A stretch of 64,000 nt of DNA from Chelydra serpentina (GCA_037349315.1 JBAIAC010000048.1:41232501-41296500); one strand, 5' to 3'. Positions 1 to 11,282 are shown, numbered from the stretch's first letter. Program-made: numbers and translations. The notes: generated by a model not told the origin, from the letters alone.

Positions 1-117
1 GTCTTTGCATACTGTCATTGTTAATTGGTAGGACAGGTTAGGGGCCAGGGTGGACTTTGTAGGGAAAATTGAAAGTCTTTTGAACAAGAGGCTCTTGAGA
101 TAAGATACCACCCTAAG

Positions 118-2106
118 ATGAGCAGTTCTGAAAGATTTAAAGAAACCTTATTGAGGTTGCAGGAACAAACCATCCCGATGTGTAGAAAGAAAAGTAAATA
201 TGGCAGGCGACCAGCTTGGCTTAACAGTGAAATCCTTGCTCGTCTTAAACACAAAAAAGAAGCTTACAAGAAGTGGAAGATTGGACAAATGACCAGGGAG
301 GAGTATAAAAATATTGTTCAGGCATGCAGGAGTGAAATTAGGAAGGCCAAATCACACTTGGAGTTGCAGCTAGCTGGAGATGTTAGGAGTAACAAGAAGG
401 GTTTCTTCAGGTATGTTAGCAACAAGAAGAAAGTCAAGGAACGTGTGGGCCCCTTGCTGAATGAGGGAGGGAACCTTGTGACAGAGGATGTGGAGAAAGC
501 TAGTGTACTCAATGCTTTTTTTGCCTCTGTCTTCACAGACAAGGGCAGCTCCCAGATGGCTGCACTCCGCAGCATGGTATGGGGAGGAGGTGACCAGCCC
601 TCTGTGGAGAAAGAAGTAGTTCGGGACTATTTAGAAAAGCTGGACGAACACAAGTCCATGGGGCCGGATGCACTGCATCCGAGGGTGCTAAAGGAGTTGG
701 CCGATGTGATTGCAGAGCCATTGGCCATTATCTTTGACAAATCATGGCAATCGGGGGAGGTCCCGGATGACTGGAAAAAAGCTAATGTAGTGCCCATCTT
801 TAAAAAAGGGAAGAAGGAAGATCCGGGGAACTACAGGCCAGTCAGTCTCACCTCAATCCCTGGAAAAATCATGGAACAGGTCCTCAAGGAATCAATTTTG
901 AACCACTTAAAGGAGGGGAAAGTGATCAGGAACAGTCAGCATGGATTCACCAAGGGCAAGTCATGCCTGACTAACCTAATTGCCTTCTATGATGAGACAA
1001 CTGGCTCTGTGGATGAGGGGAAAGCAGTGGATGTGCTATTTCTTGACTTTAACAAAGCTTTTGATACAGTCTCGCACAGCGTTCTTGCCAGCAAGTTAAA
1101 GAAGTATGGGCTGGATGAATGGACGGTAAGGTGGATAGAAAACTGGCTGGATGGTCGTGCTCAACGGGTAGTGATCAATGGCTCCATGTCTAGTTGGCAG
1201 CCGGCATCAAGTGGAGTGCCCCAAGGGTCGGTGCTGGGGCCGGTTTTGTTCAATATCTTCATCAATGACCTGGAGGATGGTGTGGACTGCACCCTTAGCA
1301 AGTTTGCAGATGACACTAAACTGGGAGGAGTGGTTGATATGCTGGAGGGTAGGGATAGGATACAGAGGGACCTAGACAAATTAGAGGATTGGGCCAAAAG
1401 AAATCTGATGAGGTTCAACAAGGACAAGTGCAGAGTCCTGCACTTAGGACGGAAGAATCCCATGCACTGCTACAGACTAGGGACCGAATGGCTGGGCAGC
1501 GGTTCTGCAGAAAAGGACCTAGGGGTTACAGTGGACGAAAAGCTGAATATGAGTCAACAGTGTGCCCTTGTTGCCAAGAAGGCTAACGGCATTTTGGGCT
1601 GTATAAGTAGGGGCATTTCCAGCAGATCGGGGGATGTGATTATTCCCCTCTATTCGGCACTGGTGAGGCCTCATTTGGAGTACTGTGTCCAGTTTTGGGC
1701 CCCACACTACAAAAAGGATGTGGATAAATTGGAAAGAGTCCAACGGAGGGCAACAAAAATGATTAGGGGGCTGGAGCACATGACTTATGAGGAGAGGCTG
1801 AGGGAACTGAGATTGTTTAGCCTGCAGAAGAGAAGAGTGAGGGGGGATTTGATAGCTGCTTTCAACTACCTAAAAGGGGGTTCCAAAGAGGATGGATCTA
1901 GACTATTCTCAGTGGTAGAAGATGACAGCACAAGGAGTAATGGTCTCAAGTTGCAGAGGGGGAGGTTTAGGTTGGATATTAGGAAAAACTTTTTCACTAG
2001 TAGGGTGGTGAAGCACTGGAATGGGTTACGTAGGGAGGTGGTGGAATCTCCTTCCTTAGAGGTTTTTAAGGTCAGGCTTGACAAAGCCCTGGCTGGGATG
2101 ATTTAG
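118..2106 (+). CDS. CR1 ORF2 C-terminal part: reverse transcriptase (open, truncated)
   Basis: The frame is open for 662 codons. It covers the linker, the whole reverse transcriptase domain and the C-terminal region. Visible RT motifs are the NYRPVSLTS block, the [11 protein letters not shown] block, the [11 protein letters not shown] block and the catalytic FADD at residues 396-399. The endonuclease domain is absent. The first methionine and about five further codons come from flanking DNA fused to the truncated element, so this start is accidental rather than the CR1 initiation site. No stop or frameshift interrupts the RT domain. The protein would reverse-transcribe CR1 RNA but could not nick DNA, so the copy cannot move by itself. 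Confidence 0.9.
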   Translation: MSSSERFKETLLRLQEQTIPMCRKKSKYGRRPAWLNSEILARLKHKKEAYKKWKIGQMTREEYKNIVQACRSEIRKAKSHLELQLAGDVRSNKKGFFRYVSNKKKVKERVGPLLNEGGNLVTEDVEKASVLNAFFASVFTDKGSSQMAALRSMVWGGGDQPSVEKEVVRDYLEKLDEHKSMGPDALHPRVLKELADVIAEPLAIIFDKSWQSGEVPDDWKKANVVPIFKKGKKEDPGNYRPVSLTSIPGKIMEQVLKESILNHLKEGKVIRNSQHGFTKGKSCLTNLIAFYDETTGSVDEGKAVDVLFLDFNKAFDTVSHSVLASKLKKYGLDEWTVRWIENWLDGRAQRVVINGSMSSWQPASSGVPQGSVLGPVLFNIFINDLEDGVDCTLSKFADDTKLGGVVDMLEGRDRIQRDLDKLEDWAKRNLMRFNKDKCRVLHLGRKNPMHCYRLGTEWLGSGSAEKDLGVTVDEKLNMSQQCALVAKKANGILGCISRGISSRSGDVIIPLYSALVRPHLEYCVQFWAPHYKKDVDKLERVQRRATKMIRGLEHMTYEERLRELRLFSLQKRRVRGDLIAAFNYLKGGSKEDGSRLFSVVEDDSTRSNGLKLQRGRFRLDIRKNFFTSRVVKHWNGLRREVVESPSLEVFKVRLDKALAGMI

Positions 2107-2202
2107 TTGGGGTTGGTCCTGCTTTGAGCAGGGGGTTGGACTAGATGACCTCCTGAGGTCCCTTCCAACCCTGAGATTCTATGATTCTATGATTCTATGA
2201 TT
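134..2202 (+). mobile_element. CR1 LINE, 5'-truncated young copy
   Basis: This is a non-LTR retrotransposon of the CR1 clade. Similarity to the longer copy further downstream begins near 134, in the linker between endonuclease and reverse transcriptase, so the 5' half is missing; such truncation is typical of target-primed reverse transcription. The 3' end carries the CR1 3'UTR (GGACTAGATGACCTCCTGAG motif) and ends in repeats of ATTCTATG from about 2175 to 2202. The two large copies differ at only scattered positions, which points to recent activity. Bases 1-133 are unrelated flanking DNA. Confidence 0.93.
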
Positions 2203-3160
2203 CAAAAGTTTCTGGGGTATTTTGTTTGTTTTTGTTTTTGCTCACAGCTAGGGGAAAAACAGGAGCAAGAGACACATGGACCTTTTCTCACTGGAGTCCT
2301 TTTGCTGAGCTCTAATGTTCTCTTGTGAAACTAAACCCTGGTTAACACCTTAACAATGGTGCTGCTGAAGAATGGTTCCATGTTCAGGGTAAGTTTTGTT
2401 AAACTATAACTCAAACCAAGTTTGATCAATTTTCTTCAAACATTTTGGGGAAAAACCCAGTTTGGCTAACCAAAATACATTTATTGCTATGAACAAAACA
2501 CAAAACTGCACTTCTGGGACTTGATCCCTAGTCTTGCTACTCCCAAAACAGCCCACTAGCATGTCAGCTAAGGGAACACCTTTGCTACAGTTCTACTCTC
2601 AAGCATGCCCTTATGTTCTCTGGAAGCTTTAGCCACACACCCACACTACAACCATTATAATTAGATACAACAATTGTTAACAAGTTTGCTTAATTGCAAC
2701 CTATTTTTATTTACTATAACCTATGTATGAGTGTGGAGGGAGATCTGCCTGCACAAAGTCTAAGGAATAAGAAGAAACAATTTTTGAGACAGAGGCAAAT
2801 AAATAAATGTTAGCCACGCTAAACTGTCCAATCAAGGGGGTCATTCCCAAACTATAGCACAAAACCAGTTTGGCAAATTTTATTTAGAGTAAACGTGGCA
2901 GATTTCAGGCAAACTCACATTAACAGGCATTATCCTGGTAACATTAATAAGAGGACACATGCAGTGATTGAGAGAAGAAAGCTTTTATTTTTAAAGCTTT
3001 TTATTTTTCCTTCTCTGGGGTTTTCTATTTTATTCCCTTCAGAAGCTTCACCTCCCTCCAAAAATCTTCCTATGGGTCCCCCCCTGCCCCGCCTCGCCTG
3101 CCCTGCCCTGCCCCACCCCGCTTTCTTATCTATTGTGAAAATATTGTTTACTTTGATTTG
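2203..3160. other. Intergenic, no gene seen
   Basis: AT-rich non-coding DNA. I see no convincing exon or full repeat. There is a C-rich stretch near 3065-3120 just before the MITE. Confidence 0.5.
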
Positions 3161-3184
3161 GGCTGGTCTACACTAGCCCCGAAA

Positions 3185-3252
3185 TTCGAACTAAGATACG
3201 CGACTTCAGCTACGTGAATAACGTAGCTGAAGTCGAACGATCTTAGTTCGAA
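3185..3252. repeat. Nested perfect palindrome in MITE
   Basis: Outer arms of 13 bp (3185-3197 with 3240-3252) enclose inner arms of 15 bp (3201-3215 with 3221-3235) around a 5-base loop. Both pairs are perfect complements. Confidence 0.9.
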
Positions 3253-3361
3253 TGAAAAAGCACTTACCTGGGGTCCACACGCGGCGCGCAGGCTCCCCCG
3301 TCGACTCCGCCTACTCCGTTCGTCGAGCTGGATTACCAGCGTCGACGGCGGAGCACTTCCT

Positions 3362-3404
3362 GGTTCGATTTATCGCGTCTAGACAAGACGCGATAAATCG
3401 AACC
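3362..3404. repeat. 19-bp perfect hairpin in MITE
   Basis: Arms 3362-3380 and 3386-3404 are exact reverse complements with a 5-base loop AGACA. It lies in the right part of the same MITE. Confidence 0.92.
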
Positions 3405-3459
3405 CAGAACATCGATCCCATGCCTCTGACCGGACGCGTAAGTATAGACATACCAGACA

Positions 3460-5265
3460 CACAAGACAACAAGTATTGTCCTTGTTTATGTATGTGCTGT
3501 CATAAAAAAAAGCATCATGCACAAAAGGCATCAATGAAGCCAGTACAGCTCTGTGAATAAGGTTTTGCTGTTAACTTGTGCTCCTTCTGCTGGCTGGCTG
3601 GCCAAACTGCAAGAGAAACATAACAAGATGGTAGGATGGTATGAACAATAAATAACTCATGCACATGCACACACTCAGATCTCAGTCCGATGGGAATTTT
3701 CATAGATTATTTGAGCACTGGCACTATAAAATACACACAGACACAGCCCCTGCCCGCAAGACCTTACAATCTAGAAAATGGACATGGAGAAGATGCATGC
3801 AACATAAAGACAGGAGACTTTGGCTTATGATGGGGTTTTTGCCTGCATAAACACTTTTTATGGGCATGGAATAGGTTTTGAGGAGGGATTTAAACGAGAC
3901 CGTGGTGTTTTGACAAACTGGGGTTGTAAGTCACCATATACGTAGGCATGTCATGGCAAAATATCTAGAGATAGGAACAGGAGTGTTGAGGCTGGTGCTT
4001 TTACAATCTATACAATGTCAAAAATGCCAGGCAAGCCCAGGTAACACATCAAGCTCCTGTACTGGCATCTAGCATCTGCTAATCTCTTTTTAATGCCTCA
4101 AACAAATCAAAATCATATACTACCCAAAAGATACCAGTCATAATATTTGTGCCATTGGTATTAGAACTTGGGCCAAATTCTGTTTGCCTTTCTCCTATGC
4201 CCCATCCCAGTTGGCAATTAAGGCAAGCAGAATTTAGCCTATACTTAATAACCCAGGATTTTTGTTAAAAAAAGAGACTTTTGTGGAAGAGAAGGTTGAA
4301 AAAGTCTGATTCTAAAGGGATAATAGAGGTGTAATTTTCATAATAATCCCTTAGAAACTGATTATCTCAGTTTACAACCGATTTAAGGCAACATTACAAA
4401 AAAATCACTGGGCTGCAGTTATAATCATTGTTTTACAGGAGAATATTTATATTATAAAAAGCAGGGAATTACTAAAGTCTACCCTTTTTTGTATGTCTGC
4501 ACTACTGAAATTACTTCCAATTACTGTCATTCACTCTTGTACGGAATTTCTTGCCATTGTGTTTTCATGACAAATATAAGCTACAGTCTCTCTGCAGCGA
4601 CCAAGAATTGTTTAGCTAGATGAGGAGTGGTTGCAGCATACTAATGTGGACTACACCTACCTGAGACCCATGGCCCTTTCCCAAGTCGTGCTGTGGTGTT
4701 AATCCACATGGAGTTATGTCTGCTTGGAACATGGGTAGATACTGGTTAGAATCTGCAAACCAGTCTATGATCTGGCCTTTCCGCTGTAGAAGCTGATGTT
4801 TTCGTGGCTTCCTTCAGGTTCCTGTGAAACAGGTTAATTGTGTCCCCATTAGTTAGTGGCTAAAAGTAATAGGCTAGATTCTCACTTGGGGTCAGTTGGT
4901 GTAGCGCTCCAATGGCGCTACACCAATTTATACCAGCTGAGGGCCTGGTCAAATTGCTGGTAATTAAAAAGCATGGGCCAAATCATTCCCTCCAATAATA
5001 GTAGTTGCGAGTAAGAAAATCTGGCAGATTGTGGATGGAAGGAGTGCAAGCATTGTTGCTGTGTTCTCCCTTACTCCACAGATGCCTTTACAGAGGGGTT
5101 CGGAATCAGCAGCTGGGCAAAAGTGTGGTTGCTTTCCCTGGCTTTATTCACCAGGCCCCACACCCACCTCTTAGTGAGAACACACTGCAAGTTGCTGATG
5201 ACTGAGTGCTGTAGTTATGGCCTGAGCCAACTCCCATTGAAACTATGGTTAATGCTGGTTAATTT
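3460..5265. other. Intergenic with old repeat scraps
   Basis: No gene seen. Around 3718-3795 there is a degraded fragment of the ancient interspersed repeat family that reads 'CCTGCC..CAAGACCTTACAATCTA'. A small perfect hairpin sits at 4896-4926. The rest is unassigned AT-rich DNA. Confidence 0.5.
4896..4926. repeat. 12-bp perfect inverted repeat
   Basis: Arms TTGGTGTAGCGC (4896-4907) and GCGCTACACCAA (4915-4926) are separated by 7 bases. This is probably the core of a small interspersed repeat. Confidence 0.8.
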
Positions 5266-5267
5266 GG

Positions 5268-5365
5268 CAAAGGATTTTCAAAGGTGCAAAGACATCCAGT
5301 TCCCATGGCCTTTCACTAGGAATTGACTGCCTACTTTCCTGCCGTGCCTTTGAAAATCTCCCCCA
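5268..5365. repeat. Short fold-back repeat, GGATTTTCAAAGG family
   Basis: GGATTTTCAAAGGTGC near 5272 is answered by GTGCCTTTGAAAATCTCC near 5344. It belongs to the same loose family as the repeat at 13012-13118. Confidence 0.5.
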
Positions 5366-5477
5366 TAGTTTAAGAAGCCTCTCTCCAAAAGAATGAACAA
5401 AAGACAGTCACGTGACTGGCAGGAGGAGAGGGCAAGGAAGAAGCTGAACAAGAAGGATAAAGGAGTTTGAGGCGCAA

Positions 5478-5717
5478 GTGGTGTTCTCGTCTATCCTCCC
5501 TGTGGCAGGAAAAGGCCGGGGTAGAGACTGTCGAATCGTGGAAGTCAACCAATGGCTACGCAGATGGTATCGGAGAGAAGGGTTTGGATTCTTTGACCAT
5601 GGGATGGTGTTCCAAGAAGAAGGAGTGCTAGGCAGAGACGGGCTCCATCTGACGAAGAGAGGGAAGAGCATCTTTGGAAGCAGGCTGGCTAACCTAGTGA
5701 GGAGGGCTTTAAACTAG
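5478..5717 (+). pseudogene. CR1 ORF1 C-terminal end, esterase-type domain
   Basis: An open stretch of 79 codons ends at TAG just before ORF2. It includes GRDGLHLTKRG; the D-x-x-H pair (Asp-Gly-Leu-His) is what SGNH-type esterases use near their C-terminus, and vertebrate CR1 ORF1 proteins are known to carry such a lipolytic/acetylhydrolase domain. The N-terminal part, including the nucleophile serine block, is missing because of 5' truncation, so no product is expected. ORF1 proteins of this type are thought to act as RNA- or membrane-associated chaperones of the LINE particle. Confidence 0.7.
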
Positions 5718-5793
5718 GTTCACCGGGGGAAGGAGACCAAAGCCCCGAGGTAAGTGGGGAAGTGGGATACCGGTAGGAAGCACAAATAGGTGA

Positions 5794-6687
5794 GTGCAAG
5801 AGGGGAGGGCTCCTGCCCCATACTGGGACAGCAGGACGATCGTGAGTTATCTTAAATGCCTATACACAAATGCAAGAAGCCTGCGGAACAAGCAGGGAGA
5901 ACTGGAAGTCCTGGCACAGTCAAGGAATTATGATGTAATTGGAATAACAGAGACTTGGTGGGATAACTCACATGATTGGAGTACTGTCATGGATGGATAT
6001 AAACTGTTCAGAAAGGATAGGCAGGGCAGAAAAGGTGGGGGAGTTGCGTTGTATGTAAGAGAGCAGTATGACTGCTCAGAGCTCCAGTATGAAACTGCAG
6101 AAAAACCTGAGAGTCTCTGGATTAAATTTAGAAGTGTGAACAACAAGGGTAATGTTGTGGTGGGAGTCTGCTACAGACCACCAGACCAGGGGGATGAGGT
6201 GGACAAGGCTTTCTTCCAGCAACTAACAGAAGTTACTAGATCACAGGCCCTGGTTCTCATGGGTGATTTTAATCACCCCGATATCTGCTGGGAGAGCAAT
6301 ACAGAGGTGCACAGACAATCCAGGAAGTTTTTGGAAAGTGTAGGGGACAATTTCCTGGTGCAAGTGCTGGAGGAACCAACTAGGGGAAAAGCTCTTCTTG
6401 ACCTGCTGCTCACAAACAGGGAAGAAATAGTAGAGGAAGCAATAGTGGATGGGAACCTGGGAGGCAGTGACCATGAGATGGTCGAGTTCAGGATCCTGAC
6501 ACAAGGAAGAAAGGAGAGCAGTAGAACAGAGACCATGGACTTCAGAAAAGCAGACTTTGACTCCCTCAGGGTACTGATGGGCAAGGTCCCCTGGGAGAAT
6601 AACATGAGGGGGAAAGGAGTCGAGGAAAGCTGGCTGTATTTTAAAATCCTTATTGAGGTTGCAGGAACAAACCATCCCGATGTGTAG
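5794..6687 (+). pseudogene. CR1 ORF2 endonuclease domain (frame broken after it)
   Basis: This is an apurinic-like endonuclease (EEP superfamily) domain. Visible motifs in order: [15 protein letters not shown] with catalytic Glu at about residue 53, GDFNH with Asp158, Asn160 and His161, and the C-terminal SDH at residues 225-227. All key catalytic positions are present, so the domain itself looks intact. The ORF2 start is uncertain because the frame is open upstream of this methionine. The reading frame leaves the RT-linker frame near 6650, where two bases are missing relative to the first copy, and stops at 6687. In an intact element this domain nicks the target DNA strand to prime reverse transcription. 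Confidence 0.85.
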
Positions 6688-7072
6688 AAAGAAAAGTAAA
6701 TATGGCAGGCGACCAGCTTGGCTTAACAGTGAAATCCTTGCTCGTCTTAAACACAAAAAAGCAGCTTACAAGAAGTGGAAGATTGGACAAATGACTAGGG
6801 AGGAGTATAAAAATATTGTTCAGGCATGCAGGAGTGAAATTAGGAAGGCCAAATCACACTTGGAGTTGCAGCTAGCTGGAGATGTTAGGAGTAACAAGAT
6901 GGGTTTCTTCAGGTATGTGAGCAACAAGAAGAAAGTCAAGGAAAGTGTGGGCCCCTTGCTGAATGAGGGAGGGAACCTAGTGACAGAGGATGTGGAGAAA
7001 GCTAGTGTACTCAATGCTTTTTTTGCCTCTGTCTTCACAGACAAGGTCAGCTCCCAGGCAGGGAAGAAATAG
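6653..7072 (+). pseudogene. CR1 ORF2 linker fragment
   Basis: This is the continuation of ORF2 after the 2-base loss. It corresponds to residues near the start of the first CR1 copy's frame ([18 protein letters not shown] region). It ends at a stop created where a duplicated endonuclease segment has been inserted (7059-7176). Confidence 0.85.
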
Positions 7073-7176
7073 TAGAGGAAGCAATAGTGGATGGGAACCT
7101 GGGAGGCAGTGACCATGAGATGGTAGAGTTCAGGATCCTGACACAAGGAAGAAAGGAGAGCAGTAGAACAGAGACC
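7059..7176 (+). repeat. 118-bp internal duplication of CR1 endonuclease segment
   Basis: Bases 7059-7176 repeat 6417-6534 of the same element at the same length with, as far as I can see, one mismatch. In the first CR1 copy the same place holds only about five bases (GATGG). The copied part encodes the end of the endonuclease including the SDH motif. Confidence 0.92.
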
Positions 7177-7641
7177 CTGCACTCCGCAGCACGGTATGGG
7201 GAGGAGGTGACCAGCCCTCTGTGGAGAAAGAAGTAGTTCGGGGCTATTTAGAAAAGCTGGATGAGCACAAGTCCATGGGGCCGGATGCACTGCATCCGAG
7301 GGTGCTAAAGGAGTTGGCCGATGTGATTGCAGAGCCATTGGCCATTATCTTTGACAAATCATGGCAATCGAGGGAGTCCCAGATGACTGGAAAAAAGCTA
7401 ATGTAGTGCCCATCTTTTAAAAAGGGAAGAAGGAAGATCCGGGGAACTACAGGCCAATCAGTCTCACCTCAGTCCCTGGAAAAATCACGGAACAGGTCCT
7501 CAAGGAATCAATTCTGAACCACTTAAAGGCAGGGAAAGTGATCAGGAACAGTCAGCATGGATTCACCAAGGGCAAGTCATGCCTGACTAACCTAATTGCC
7601 TTCTATGATGAGATAATTGGCTCTGTGATGAGGGGAAAGCA

Positions 7642-8721
7642 GTGGATGTGCTATTTCTTGACTTTAGCAAAGCTTTTGATACAGTCTCCCACAGTGTTCT
7701 TGCCAGCAAATTAAAGAAGTATGTGCTGGATGAATGGATGGTAAGGTGGATAGAAAACTGGCTGGATGGTCGCGCTCAACGGGTAGTGATCAATGGCTCC
7801 ATGTCTAGTTGGCAGCTGGTATCAAGTGGAGTGCCCCAAGGGTCAGTGCTGGGGCCGGTTTTGTTCAATATCTTCATCAATGATCTGGAGGATGGTGTGG
7901 ACTGCACCCGTAGCAAGTTTGCAGATGACACTAAACTGGGAGGAGTGGTTGATATGCTGGAGGGTAGGGATAGGATACAGAGGGACCTAGACAAATTAGA
8001 GGATTGGGCCAAAAGAAATATGATGAGGTTCAACAAGGACAAGTACAGAGTCCTGCACTTAGGACGGAAGAATCCCATGCACTGCTACAGACTAGGGACC
8101 GAATGGCTGGGCAGCGGTTCTGCAGAAAAGGACCTAGGGGTTACAGTGGAAGAAAAGCTGAATATGAGTCAACAGTGTGCCCTTGTTGCCAAGAAGGCTA
8201 ACGGCATTTTGGGCTGTATAAGTAGGGGCATTGCCAGCAGATCGAGGGACGTGATTATTCCCCTCTATTCGGCATTGGTGAGGCCTCATTTGGAGTACTG
8301 TGTCCAGTTTTGGGCCCCACACTACAAGAAGGATGTGGATAAATTGGAAAGAGTCCAGCGGAGGGCAACAAAAATGATTAGGGGGCTGGAGCACATAACT
8401 TATGAGGAGAGGCTGAGGGAACTGGGATTGTTTAGCCTGCAGAAGAGAAGAATGAGGGGGGATTTGATAGCTGCTTTCAACTACCTGAAAGGGGGTTCCA
8501 AAGAGGATGGATCTAGACTGTTCTCAGTGGTACAAGATGACAGAACAAGGAGTAATGGGCTCAAGTTGCAGAGCGGGAGGTTTAGGTTGGATATTAGGAA
8601 AAACTTTTTCACTAGTAGGGTGGTGAAGCACTGGAATGGGTTACCTAGGGAGGTGGTGGAATCTCCTTCCTTAGAGGTTTTTAAGGTCAGGCTTGACAAA
8701 GCCCTGGCTGGGATGATTTAG
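7642..8721 (+). pseudogene. CR1 ORF2 reverse transcriptase fragment
   Basis: Open for 359 codons: this is the main part of the RT domain from the [11 protein letters not shown] block through [11 protein letters not shown] and the catalytic FADD (about residues 93-96) to the normal CR1 stop. It is separated from upstream RT sequence by a 1-base loss near 7627 and a nonsense codon near 7417. The internal methionine start has no biological meaning. Confidence 0.88.
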
Positions 8722-8817
8722 GTGGGGTTGGTCCTGCTTTGAGCAGGGGGTTGGACTAGATGACCTCCTGAGGTCCCTTCCAACCCTGAGATTCTATGAT
8801 TCTATGATTCTATGATT

Positions 8818-9206
8818 TGCAGGTGGGTAATATATCTGGCTTCCCCCAGTATCTATGGCTAGCCCTGCTTTCTAGGGCCCAGATCACTGCCTGTCTTGTA
8901 AAAACGTACTGGAGAAGAGAAATCAGAAAACAGCTTGGTGAACCTCCCAGCATTTTCAAGGACTTGTTTGGGAAGGATGTGTTCTCCTCACCCACATAAT
9001 CCAGTGATGGGAAGGCAAAGAACCTCTGAGGCAAAGGAGTGCCTGGGAAGGACTGGTCATCTCTGTGGCTAACGTCCCCTGGCGGTAAGACTTTGAAAAC
9101 ATCCCTGCAGCAGAGCAAAGGAGGGAAACTCTCACTAGTTAATTCGCTCTTCAAGCACCACTAACATACGATCATATTTCTGAATAGAAATCCACAGGGA
9201 GTGCCA
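8818..9206. other. Intergenic, no gene seen
   Basis: Unique-looking DNA between the CR1 tail and a hAT MITE. Short open frames on both strands lack family resemblance. Confidence 0.5.
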
Positions 9207-9214
9207 TTTATAGC

Positions 9215-9338
9215 TAGGGTGACCAGATAGCAAGTGTGAAGAATTGGGACAGGGGGTGGGGTGTAATAGGAGGCTATATAAGAAAAAACCCCAAATATCG
9301 GGACTGTCCCTATAAAATCGGGACATCTGGTCACCCTA
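9215..9338. mobile_element. hAT-type MITE with 8-bp target duplication
   Basis: The element begins TAGGGTGACCAGATA and ends with the inverted form GGTCACCCTA, 124 bp in all. It is flanked on both sides by the same 8 bases, TTTATAGC (9207-9214 and 9339-9346). An 8-bp duplication is the hallmark of hAT transposition. There is no coding capacity. Confidence 0.92.
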
Positions 9339-9654
9339 TTTATAGCAGTGCAATTTAATAAATCCCCATGTAGCCATTGTCCAAATCTGAACAACTCATT
9401 CATAATTTCTACTGGAGTAACATCTGTGCAGAAAATTCATCAACCTATGTCAACTAACATTCCTTCTTCCCAGCCACTCCCCGGCAAAATGCACCACCAA
9501 AAAAATAAAAAAAATCCTCTTCCCACCCCTCATCCCCACAGAGTTTTTATGTTCCAGTCAACCTCCCCATCAGTGAAAGCTTGGGAAGCCTTGCGGCATG
9601 GCCAGATCATCAGCTTACCTATGTTAGACCTACCAAGAGGCAGGTGTGGTCAGG

Positions 9655-9838
9655 TCCCTAGTCTAAGATATGGGAGACTTGAGTTCAGTGTCCGTCTTTG
9701 CAACTGACTTCCTGGGTGACTTTGGGCAAATCACCTGGGAATAATGGCACTTGCCTATTGTTAAGGGTGTTACAAGTACATTGATGATTATGAGGTGCTC
9801 AGAGACTACGCTGATGGAGGGGGGTATATAAGTGCCCT
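9655..9838 (+). repeat. MIR-family SINE relic
   Basis: The order of phrases matches the MIR core-SINE: GGAGACTTGAGTTCAGTG, CAACTGACTTCCTGGGTGACTTTGGGCAAATCAC, then the 3' part GAGGTGCTCAGAGACTACG..GATGG..TATATAAGTGCC. It is heavily diverged. This is an ancient amniote repeat and non-functional. Confidence 0.7.
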
Positions 9839-9839
9839 A

Positions 9840-11060
9840 GATGGATGCATGTTATTAGCAGAAAGAAGCCAATCCACTCTGTTCCTTCCTCCTGCCCCAT
9901 CCCCAAAATTGCAAGGCAAAATGACCCCCACAGAATTCCAGTGAAGGAGCTTCCATGCAGTCCCAGAGAGGAGAAGACAACGTCCTTAAGCCACGCCTTC
10001 ATCCCACTAGTCTGCGGGCCTCTCTACTCAGGGAAGTCAAGGGAATGATCTGACCATATGTTGTTTGCCAAAAATGTGGGATGCTTTAATCTCTGCCTGT
10101 AATAAGATACTTTAAAATACTAACCACTGGTCTTTCAAGGAGAACATGTCCCCGAAGACAAAGTCACTTTTGATCTGAATCTATTCCCTTTGATCCTGAT
10201 GTTTTCTCGTTTCTCAGCCACAGCTGTTGTGCACTAGATATCACTTGTGGTTCACAATACTATTACCCATGGCCTAATTATCACCTTTTATCTCACCAAT
10301 TCCTTTTGCTGCATTTACTCTCACATTCATGGACCTTGAGGCCTGAATGAGATGGTTTGAGTGTCTTCAGAAGAAAAGCAGGCTCATCATTCATAAATTG
10401 GCCTAGAGAGACCAGCTGCCAGAATATAAGTCTCAATTATGTGTGCTCACACTTAATTCTACTTAGAAATGAATTCCTCTGCTCCAGGCAAGCCTCAATA
10501 TTTGTAGAAAGCCGTTGATTCTATTTCATTTCCCCTTGATTCTGGCTGGCCTTCCTCTGGTGCGTTCTGATTCCCTTTCTTGCTTTCTTGTTACTGTTTC
10601 TTCCCCCTGCCTTTATTGATTTGACAAATTCTTATTAACCCGACTGATTTTAAAACTGTCACATTTTTTTCTCAAGATTCAGTCAGTTATCCACACTGTT
10701 ATATCGCTTCCCAATGTTCTAACACGCTGAAAAAGGAGGAAGAAGCAGCTCAAGAACGGAAACCATCTTTCCTATATAATCCTTCTAATCTGTTTTGCTG
10801 CTTTTGATTCTAACCCTCAGGGGTGGTCCATCTCTTTTGTGTTGCAACATGCTGCAAATGGCTACTGTCGTAAGGTGCTACCATTATATTTATGTTCTCC
10901 TTTCTGCAGAATAAAGGTCGAGCAAGCATGCTTTAGCTAACATGGCTGTTCTGACAGACAATTAACCTTTACAGAGGCTCCTCTCCACAGCCCGGGTTTA
11001 GCACTCGTGCATTGTCAGTTCCAGGCATGGAGCATTCAGGTTTACTTCAGCGTCCTAATG
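9840..11060. other. Intergenic, no gene seen
   Basis: AT-rich non-coding DNA. I see no exon with convincing splice sites and no recognisable repeat of any length. Confidence 0.45.
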
Positions 11061-11064
11061 GGAC

Positions 11065-11282
11065 AGGAGGAGTTGTGGTCTAGTTAGCATAATTCTGGGA
11101 GTCAGGAGATTTGATTTTTATTCGTTATGCTGCTACTGATTTTCTGTATAACTTTGAGCATGTATTTGTAACCCCCTGTGTCTCAATTACTCTAACTGTA
11201 AATGAGGGTTACTCATCTTTTTAAAGCGCTTTGCGATCTATGAGTGCAAAGTACCACATAAGTGCAAAGCTCATTATTACAA
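11065..11282 (+). repeat. MIR-family SINE relic
   Basis: Phrases in MIR order: GTGGTCTAGTTAGCA, CTGGGAGTCAGGAGATTTGATTT, a CTGATTTTCTGTATAACTTTGAGCA core, CCTGTGTCTCAATTACTCTAACTGTAAATG, and the 3' AAAGCGCTTTGCGATCTATGAGTGCAAAGT. It is old and diverged. Confidence 0.7.

Larger units (their letters stand above)
3163..3459. mobile_element. MITE (PIF/Harbinger-like), palindrome-rich
   Basis: The ends are imperfect inverted repeats: GGCTGGTCTACACTA on the left and AGTATAGACATACC on the right. The terminal GTCTACAC core is shared with other short elements in this window and resembles the ends of the Harbinger element at 18.7-23.6 kb. The inside has no coding capacity and contains perfect palindromes. 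I did not find a clear 3-bp target duplication, so the superfamily is inferred from the end sequence. Confidence 0.65.
5440..8817 (+). mobile_element. CR1 LINE, long but broken copy
   Basis: This copy contains the end of ORF1, all of the endonuclease, all of the reverse transcriptase and the 3'UTR with the terminal ATTCTATG repeats (8790-8817). The 5' boundary near 5440 is an estimate. The copy is dead. It has a 2-base loss near 6650, an inserted internal duplication at 7059-7176, a small deletion near 7373, a nonsense change near 7417 and a 1-base loss near 7627. Outside these lesions it is very close to the first CR1 copy in the window. Confidence 0.93.

Noticed and set aside
318..575. Minus-strand open frames across the CR1 copies (for example 318-575, 1161-1463, 6241-6756, 6820-7338, 7776-8078)
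   Set aside because: They are antisense shadows of CR1 ORF2 and repeat between the copies without any domain.
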